In this document: in pieces, positions 58,873-64,000 of the stretch
Layout: each line of letters opens with the position of its first letter
Numbering within the stretch: the first letter of the stretch is position 1
DNA from: Novosphingobium chloroacetimidivorans
GTDB taxonomy: Bacteria > Pseudomonadota > Alphaproteobacteria > Sphingomonadales > Sphingomonadaceae
Direction: 5' to 3'
Assembly (NCBI RefSeq): GCF_014204535.1
Contig: NZ_JACHLR010000006.1
Coordinates: forward strand, 124,001-188,000
Length of the DNA stretch: 64,000 nucleotides
The notes under the pieces: generated by a model
What the model saw: only the letters and a program-made list of their open reading frames with translations
The model's database searches: none
What the model was told of the DNA's origin: nothing
Made by a program: the position numbers and the translations under genes

Positions 58873-59112
58873 TCAGCGGCGCAGAAGACGCTGCAGCAGC
58901 GTTTTCCTCGGCTGCTCCGCGTCCATCCGTGCAAGCACTTCGGGCGTTATCAAGCGACGGCGCAGCGCCGCTCCGCTGGGTGCGCTCGCGGCGGTGGCGA
59001 ACTTCAACTGGCCGAAGCTGTCGATGACGTAATCGCCGGATTCGATCTCCGGGGCATATGCTTCAGCAAGGTCGAGAGCGGGGACGAAATCCCCGGTGTC
59101 GAGCGGCTTCAT
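58873..59112 (-). CDS. Small conserved-looking hypothetical protein
   Basis: The 79-residue protein reads MKPLDTGDFVPALDLAEAYA, then a mixed segment ending in a basic tail (RKTLLQRLLRR). I do not recognise the family. GAAGG lies about 9 bases before the ATG, and its position 97 bases before rnd in the same direction supports a real gene. It is divergent from aspS. Confidence 0.6.
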   Translation of the reverse strand: MKPLDTGDFVPALDLAEAYAPEIESGDYVIDSFGQLKFATAASAPSGAALRRRLITPEVLARMDAEQPRKTLLQRLLRR

Positions 59113-59264
59113 GTTGTACCTTCTTGTCTTTGCGACCCTTTTCGGGAGCAGGAGCGATAAGCGGCAAATGGTTACGACGCGGTTACTCGACGTCGCTGCT
59201 GGAAATCGGCCGCGCTCTGCACTAGGGGCGACGGCTTGCCATCCAGACGATCCGAAGAAGAGCC

Positions 59265-61091
59265 ATGACCCACCCCTATCGTACCCACACCTGCGGCGCC
59301 CTGACGGCCGCCGCGACCGGTCACACGGTCCGCCTTTCGGGCTGGGTCCACCGCAAGCGCGATCATGGCGGCGTGCTTTTCGTCGATCTTCGCGATCACT
59401 ATGGCATCACCCAGGTCGTGGCCGACAGCGACAGCCCGGCGCTTCCGCTGCTGGAAGCGGTGCGCCTGGAAAGCGTGATCACCATCGAGGGCGAGGTGAA
59501 AGCCCGCAACGCCGCGACCGTGAACCCCAACCTCGCGACCGGCGAGATCGAGGTGTTCGCCCGTGCCGTCACCGTGCTCAGCCGCGCCGAGGAGCTGCCG
59601 ATGCCGGTCGCCGGCGAGCAGGAGTACCCGGAGGACATTCGCCTCAAGTATCGCTTCCTCGACCTGCGCCGCGAGACGCTGCACGCCAACATCGTCACCC
59701 GCACCAAGATCATCCGCGACATGCGCAACCGCATGGAAGAGGCTGGCTTCACCGAGTATTCGACACCGATCCTGACGGCTTCCTCGCCGGAGGGCGCGCG
59801 CGACTTCCTGGTGCCAAGCCGCATTCATCCCGGCAAGTTCTACGCGCTGCCCCAGGCGCCGCAGCAGTACAAGCAGCTGCTGATGGTCGCAGGGTTCGAC
59901 CGCTATTTCCAGATCGCGCCCTGCTTCCGCGACGAGGACCCGCGCGCCGACCGCCTGCCGGGCGAATTCTACCAGCTCGACCTGGAGATGAGCTTCGTCA
60001 CGCAGGAGGAAGTCTGGGAGACGATGGAGCCGGTGATCGGCCAGGTCTTCGAGGCGTTCGCTCAAGGCAAGAGCGTGACCCCGGTCGGCCAGTTCCGCCG
60101 CATCCCGCACGCTCAGGCGATGCTCGACTACGGCAGCGACAAGCCGGACTTGCGCAACCCGTTGATCATCCGCGACGTCTCTTCCGAGTTCACGCAGTCC
60201 GGCTTTGGCCTGTTCGAGAAGATCGTCGGCTCGGGCGGCGTCGTCCGCGCGATCCCCGCGCCGAACACCGCCGAGAAGAGCCGCAAGTTCTTCGACGAGA
60301 TGAACGACTGGGCGCGTGCGGAAGGCCATGCGGGACTTGGCTATGTCACTCGGAAGGCCGGCGAGTTCGGCGGCCCGATCGCCAAGAACCATGGCCCTGA
60401 GAAGATGGCCGCGCTCTACGATACACTGGGCCTCGGTCCCGACGACGGGCTGTTCTTCGCAGCCGGCAAGGAAGAGCAGGCGGGCAAGCTGGCGGGTCTT
60501 GCCCGCACTCGCGTCGCCGACACGCTCGGCCTGATCGACAAGGATCGCTTCGAGCTTGCCTGGATCGTCGATTTCCCGTTCTACGAGTGGGACGAGGACA
60601 ACAAGAAGGTCGATTTCGCGCACAACCCGTTCTCGATGCCGCAGGGCGGGATGGAAGCGCTCGAGGGCAGCGATCCGCTGAGCATCAAGGCGTTCCAGTA
60701 CGATCTCGTCTGCAACGGCTACGAGATCGCCTCCGGTTCGATCCGCAACCAGAGCCCGGAGCTGATGGTCAAGGCGTTCGAGCTGGTCGGCCTCTCCAAG
60801 GCGGATGTCGAGGAGCGCTTCGGCGGCCTCTACCGCGCGTTCCAGTACGGCGCCCCGCCGCACGGCGGCATGGCCGCGGGCGTCGATCGCATCGTCATGC
60901 TGCTGTGCGGCGTGCAGAACCTGCGCGAGATCAGCCTGTTCCCGATGAACCAGCGCGCCGAGGACCTGCTGATGGGGGCGCCGACACCGGCCGAGCCCAA
61001 GCAGCTGCGCGAACTGCACATGCGCGTGGTCGAGCCGGTCAAGCCCGCCGCTGTCTCGACCAGCAAGCTGGTCGCGCCGGACGCGGGGTAG
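59265..61091 (+). CDS. aspS: Aspartyl-tRNA synthetase
   Basis: The 608-residue class II synthetase has an N-terminal anticodon-binding OB fold ([22 protein letters not shown]), the catalytic core with [24 protein letters not shown], a bacterial GAD insertion domain, and the C-terminal motif 3 [14 protein letters not shown]. Alphaproteobacteria often use this enzyme for both Asp and Asn tRNAs (with GatCAB). The start at 59265 is the family start. Confidence 0.97.
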   Translation: MTHPYRTHTCGALTAAATGHTVRLSGWVHRKRDHGGVLFVDLRDHYGITQVVADSDSPALPLLEAVRLESVITIEGEVKARNAATVNPNLATGEIEVFARAVTVLSRAEELPMPVAGEQEYPEDIRLKYRFLDLRRETLHANIVTRTKIIRDMRNRMEEAGFTEYSTPILTASSPEGARDFLVPSRIHPGKFYALPQAPQQYKQLLMVAGFDRYFQIAPCFRDEDPRADRLPGEFYQLDLEMSFVTQEEVWETMEPVIGQVFEAFAQGKSVTPVGQFRRIPHAQAMLDYGSDKPDLRNPLIIRDVSSEFTQSGFGLFEKIVGSGGVVRAIPAPNTAEKSRKFFDEMNDWARAEGHAGLGYVTRKAGEFGGPIAKNHGPEKMAALYDTLGLGPDDGLFFAAGKEEQAGKLAGLARTRVADTLGLIDKDRFELAWIVDFPFYEWDEDNKKVDFAHNPFSMPQGGMEALEGSDPLSIKAFQYDLVCNGYEIASGSIRNQSPELMVKAFELVGLSKADVEERFGGLYRAFQYGAPPHGGMAAGVDRIVMLLCGVQNLREISLFPMNQRAEDLLMGAPTPAEPKQLRELHMRVVEPVKPAAVSTSKLVAPDAG

Positions 61092-61152
61092 TCTTTTCGG
61101 GGCCGCACCCGCCCTGGGCGCAGGGCCGCAATGCCATTGATGGATGAAGCTC

Positions 61153-61716
61153 ATGTCTCTCACGAACTTGCTGGTGCCGACGTTCACGCAGATGCTCGGC
61201 GCGCTGTCGGGCTGGCTCGACAAGGCACGCTCGCAGCTGCCGGACGCAGAGGCGGAGGCGCTGCTGAAAGCGCGGCTGGCGCCCGACATGTTTCCTCTGT
61301 CCACACAGGTGCGCTTCGCTTGCGTGCAGGCGATGGAGGCCGCGCACAGGCTTCGGGGTCTGGATTTCCCGCCGACGATTGCCGAGCTCCTGGCGGAGGG
61401 CCGTAGCGGGGAGGGTCAACCAGGAACCCTTGCCGACGCCCAGGCCCGCATTGCGCAGACGATCGCCTTCTTGAGTGACCTTGCGCCCGATGCGCTGGAT
61501 GTCGATCCGGACAGCCCGATCGCCCATGCGCTGCCGATCGGCATGGTGTTCGACCTGACGGCGCAGCAGTATGCGCGCGACTGGGCGCTTGGTCAGTTCT
61601 ACTTCCACGTCATGACGGCCTACGCGATCTTGCGGAATGCGGGCGTCAGCATCGGCAAGGCGGACTACATTCCGCACATGCTGCCCTATCTGCGCCAGGC
61701 ACCCGATCAAGCCTGA
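61153..61716 (+). CDS. DUF1993 protein
   Basis: The 187-residue protein opens MSLTNLLVPTFTQMLGALSGWLDKA and has FAYGIL-like helical segments, with FYFHVMTAYAILRNAGVSIGKADY near the end, which fits DUF1993, a DinB-like four-helix family. Function unknown. ATG 61153 or ATG 61144 may be used; the former aligns with family starts. Confidence 0.8.
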   Translation: MSLTNLLVPTFTQMLGALSGWLDKARSQLPDAEAEALLKARLAPDMFPLSTQVRFACVQAMEAAHRLRGLDFPPTIAELLAEGRSGEGQPGTLADAQARIAQTIAFLSDLAPDALDVDPDSPIAHALPIGMVFDLTAQQYARDWALGQFYFHVMTAYAILRNAGVSIGKADYIPHMLPYLRQAPDQA

Positions 61717-61869
61717 GCACGCAGGCGCGGGTCTTTGCGAGTGGGCTCTTGCGCCACTCGTGCCGACCCGCCACATGAACCGAACATTGCCGCAAGACTT
61801 GCCAGCACGCCGCACGGCCATTAGGGCGGCTGGCAGATATCCAACCTCCGCTTCTCAAGGGGTCAATAC

Positions 61870-62106
61870 ATGAGCGATACCGCCGATCGGGTTAAGAAGA
61901 TCGTCGTCGAACACCTGGGTGTCGAGGCTGACAAGGTTACCGAGGACGCCAGCTTCATCGACGATCTGGGCGCGGACAGCCTCGACATCGTCGAGCTGGT
62001 GATGGCCTTCGAAGAGGAATTCGGCGTCGAGATCCCCGACGATGCGGCTGAGAAGATCAGCACCGTGTCCGACGCGATCAAGTACATCGAAGAGAACAAG
62101 GGCTGA
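61870..62106 (+). CDS. acpP: Acyl carrier protein
   Basis: The 78-residue acidic protein has the phosphopantetheine attachment motif [14 protein letters not shown] with Ser, and normal length. It carries growing acyl chains for FabZ and FabF. It starts 153 bases after the DUF1993 gene and precedes fabF, the usual pair. Confidence 0.98.
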   Translation: MSDTADRVKKIVVEHLGVEADKVTEDASFIDDLGADSLDIVELVMAFEEEFGVEIPDDAAEKISTVSDAIKYIEENKG

Positions 62107-62141
62107 TCGCCCGCGTCTGACCTCCGGGCCGTCGCCGGCAA

Positions 62142-62157
62142 CTGCCGTGAGCGGCAG
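62142..62157. promoter_or_regulatory. Hairpin between acpP and fabF
   Basis: CTGCCG at 62142-62147 pairs with CGGCAG at 62152-62157 around TGAG, 36 bases after acpP. It lacks a T tract. It may partially separate highly expressed acpP from fabF. Confidence 0.4.
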
Positions 62158-62265
62158 CGGGGAATTCTACTATCGGCAGGCTCGGCTCCCTTGGGGGGTT
62201 GAGCCTGTTGCGTTTTACCGGCCCGCGAGATTTTCAGGGTCATGTTCGACTTACCGGAGAGTTGC

Positions 62266-63528
62266 ATGCGTCGCGTCGTCGTAACCGGCCTTGGTCTCGT
62301 CACTCCGTTGGGAGCTGACGTCGAAACCGTCTGGGCCAACATCCTGGCTGGCAAGTCCGGCGCCGGGCCGATCACGAAGTTCGACGCCTCGGATCAGAAG
62401 TGCCGCATCGCCTGCGAGGTGAAGCCGGCCGACCACGAGTACGGGTTCGACCCCAACAAGCGCGTCGACCACAAGGTGCAGCGCCAGGTCGATCCTTTCA
62501 TCATCTACGGCATCGACGCGGCCGGCCAGGCCATCGAGGACGCCGGCCTCACCGACATGGACGAGTCGACCCGGCTGATGGCCGGCTGTTCGATCGGCTC
62601 GGGCATCGGCGGTTTGCCAGGCATCGAGAGCGAGTCGCTGGTGCTGGCCAACAAGGGCCCGGCACGCGTCAGCCCGCACTTCGTACACGGGCGCCTGATC
62701 AACCTGATCTCGGGCCAGGTCTCCATCAAGTACGGCTTGATGGGGCCGAACCACGCGGTGGTGACCGCCTGCTCGACCGGCGCGCACTCGATCGGCGACG
62801 CTGCGCGCATGATCAAGGACGGGGACGCCGACATCATGCTGGCGGGCGGTGCAGAAGGCACGGTCTGTCCGATCGGCATCGCCGGCTTCGCGCAGGCGCG
62901 GGCATTGTCCACGAACTTCAACGACGAGCCCGAGAAGGCCAGCCGTCCGTACGACCAGGCCCGCGACGGCTTCGTCATGGGCGAGGGCGCCGGCGTCGTC
63001 GTGCTGGAAGAGTACGAGCATGCCAAGGCGCGCGGTGCGAAGATCTATGCCGAGGTCATCGGCTATGGTCTGTCGGGCGATGCCTACCATGTCACCGCGC
63101 CACACCCGGAAGGTTCGGGCGCGTACCGCTCGATGGCCATGGCGCTGAAGAAGGCGGGCCTGACGCCCGACGACATCGACTACATCAACGCCCACGGCAC
63201 CTCGACCCCGCTTGGCGACGAGCTGGAACTGGGTGCGGTGCGCCGCTTGTTCGGCGATGCCATCGGCAAGGTCTCGATGAGCTCGACCAAGTCGGCGATC
63301 GGACACTTGCTGGGCGGCGCCGGCGCGGTCGAATCGATCTTCTGCATCCTGGCCCTGCGCGATCAGATCGTGCCGCCTACGCTGAACCTCGATAACCCGA
63401 GCGAGAGCTGCCTGGGCGTCGACCTCGTGCCGCACACGGCCAAGAAGCGCGAAGTCCGCGCGGTGCTGAACAACAGCTTCGGCTTTGGCGGCACCAACGC
63501 CAGCCTGATCATGCGCAAGGCGGATTGA
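62266..63528 (+). CDS. fabF: 3-oxoacyl-ACP synthase II
   Basis: The 420-residue ketoacyl synthase has RRVVVTGLGLVTPLG, the catalytic Cys in VVTACSTGAHSIGDA, and the two His residues in NAHGTSTPLGD and KSAIGHLLGGAGAVE. It condenses malonyl-ACP with acyl-ACP. ATG 62266 follows GGAGAG; in-frame ATG 62242 would add 8 residues. Confidence 0.97.
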   Translation: MRRVVVTGLGLVTPLGADVETVWANILAGKSGAGPITKFDASDQKCRIACEVKPADHEYGFDPNKRVDHKVQRQVDPFIIYGIDAAGQAIEDAGLTDMDESTRLMAGCSIGSGIGGLPGIESESLVLANKGPARVSPHFVHGRLINLISGQVSIKYGLMGPNHAVVTACSTGAHSIGDAARMIKDGDADIMLAGGAEGTVCPIGIAGFAQARALSTNFNDEPEKASRPYDQARDGFVMGEGAGVVVLEEYEHAKARGAKIYAEVIGYGLSGDAYHVTAPHPEGSGAYRSMAMALKKAGLTPDDIDYINAHGTSTPLGDELELGAVRRLFGDAIGKVSMSSTKSAIGHLLGGAGAVESIFCILALRDQIVPPTLNLDNPSESCLGVDLVPHTAKKREVRAVLNNSFGFGGTNASLIMRKAD

Positions 63529-63551
63529 GGACCTTGCGCGCGGGTGTTCTC

Positions 63552-63697
63552 CTGTCCTCCCCGGCGCGGGGAGGGGGACCGCTCGCGCAGCGAGTGGTGG
63601 GGGGGACGCGCATCCTGCCGCTGGCTTACATTTTAGCGAGAGTCCCCTCCACCACCGGCGACGCTGGCGGTTCCCTTCCCCGTGCCGGGGAGGACAG
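63552..63697. repeat. 146-bp compound palindrome between fabF and mltG
   Basis: Terminal 14-base perfect inverted repeats (CTGTCCTCCCCGGC and GCCGGGGAGGACAG) bound a longer near-palindrome. The next 40 bases on each side match each other's reverse complement at about 30 positions. Each arm can also fold alone, with CTCGC and GCGAG around GCA in the left one. No gene is inside. Confidence 0.85.
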
Positions 63698-63704
63698 CTA
63701 GGCC

Positions 63705-64000
63705 ATGCTCTCGCGCAAGGGCTGCGGCCTTCTGGCAATCGCCGCGGTCGTGCTCACCATTGCGCTCGGCGTGTTCCTCGGCGGCTGGTACGGCTCCGGA
63801 CCGCAAGCCAAGGACGGCACCTTCATCGTGCCCAACGGCGCCTCGCTCGGCACCGTGGCCGAGCGGCTGGAGGCGAAAGGAGTCATTGCCTCGGCGACCG
63901 GCTTCAAGCTGCGTGCCCGCATCTTCGGCGCCGGGCGCGACATCAAGGCAGGGGAGTTCGCGATACCCGCGCATGCCAGCATGGACCAGGTGCTTGGCAT
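63705..64000 (+). CDS. mltG: Endolytic murein transglycosylase MltG, 3' end missing
   Basis: The frame runs off the window after 98 full codons. It has a signal anchor (residues 8-28) and the YceG/MltG N-terminal LysM-like segment (FIVPNGASLGTVAERLEAKGVI, RARIFGAGRDIKAGEFAIPA). MltG cuts nascent glycan strands to set their length. It follows fabF, as often in alphaproteobacteria, but a palindromic repeat separates them here. Confidence 0.9.
   Translation, partial: MLSRKGCGLLAIAAVVLTIALGVFLGGWYGSGPQAKDGTFIVPNGASLGTVAERLEAKGVIASATGFKLRARIFGAGRDIKAGEFAIPAHASMDQVLG

Noticed and set aside
59172..61304. 710-codon open frame on the minus strand opposite aspS
   Set aside because: It is a shadow of aspS and extends into plain intergenic sequence at both ends.

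Overview
The window reads as chromosome from a sphingomonad alphaproteobacterium, most like Novosphingobium or a close relative. This rests on high GC with dense coding, XrtA (exosortase A) exopolysaccharide genes in the order common in that group, an lpx-free bamA-ompH-fabZ stretch (sphingomonads carry glycosphingolipids instead of LPS), rne with an acidic insert, and two GGAAC-N16/17-CGTT promoters of the alphaproteobacterial general stress sigma factor EcfG. The genus is inference; no 16S gene is present.

Layout. 1-7776: the distal half of an XrtA/PEP-CTERM exopolysaccharide locus (ATPase, polysaccharide deacetylase, FemAB-like protein, glycosyltransferase, exosortase A with EpsI domain, asparagine-synthase-like amidotransferase). 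8023-10317: a CHASE2-degenerate GGDEF-EAL protein in an AT-richer patch. 10836-13217 (minus): zapE, a hotdog thioesterase and sdhB, without sdhCDA. 13448-15393: an SDR and a membrane acyltransferase. 15614-18427 (minus): rne. 18982-22430: cell wall genes amiC and mrcA. 22483-26356 (minus): an EthD-like protein, then adk, secY and rplO, cut off from the rest of the spc ribosomal operon. 26514-36752: a DUF2721 protein, then the envelope and lipid run pyrH-frr-uppS-cdsA-dxr-rseP-bamA-ompH-fabZ, then rpmE. 36844-40108: PilZ protein, sodC with an EcfG-type promoter, a prolyl-hydroxylase-like dioxygenase, tRNA-His(GTG) and a Glu/Leu-type dehydrogenase. 40209-45181: cytochrome c maturation genes ccmCDEFGH and a short ccmI, nearly all translationally coupled. 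45271-48438: kup and a luciferase-like oxidoreductase. 48612-52230 (minus): dapF-mtaB-ftsY-ispZ. 52413-59112: an IPNS-like dioxygenase, an EVE protein, csbD with an EcfG-type promoter, an LplT-like transporter, pgsA, oxyR, rnd and two small unknown genes. 59265-64000: aspS, a DUF1993 gene, acpP, fabF and the start of mltG.

How the genes fit together. Most of the window is housekeeping for envelope building: phospholipid (cdsA, pgsA), isoprenoid and undecaprenyl carrier (dxr, uppS), fatty acids (fabZ, acpP, fabF), peptidoglycan (mrcA, amiC, mltG, dapF), outer-membrane assembly (bamA, ompH, rseP) and membrane insertion (secY, ftsY). The accessory content is the XrtA locus with its neighbouring cyclic-di-GMP type protein, plus stress genes (sodC, csbD, oxyR).

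The least ordinary signals are non-coding: three copies of an 86-91 bp palindromic element, one 146-bp compound palindrome, a long hairpin before pyrH, one between rplO and secY, and the two EcfG-type promoters. I saw no CRISPR array, insertion sequence, phage, toxin-antitoxin pair or recognisable defence system, and no clearly new multi-gene system.
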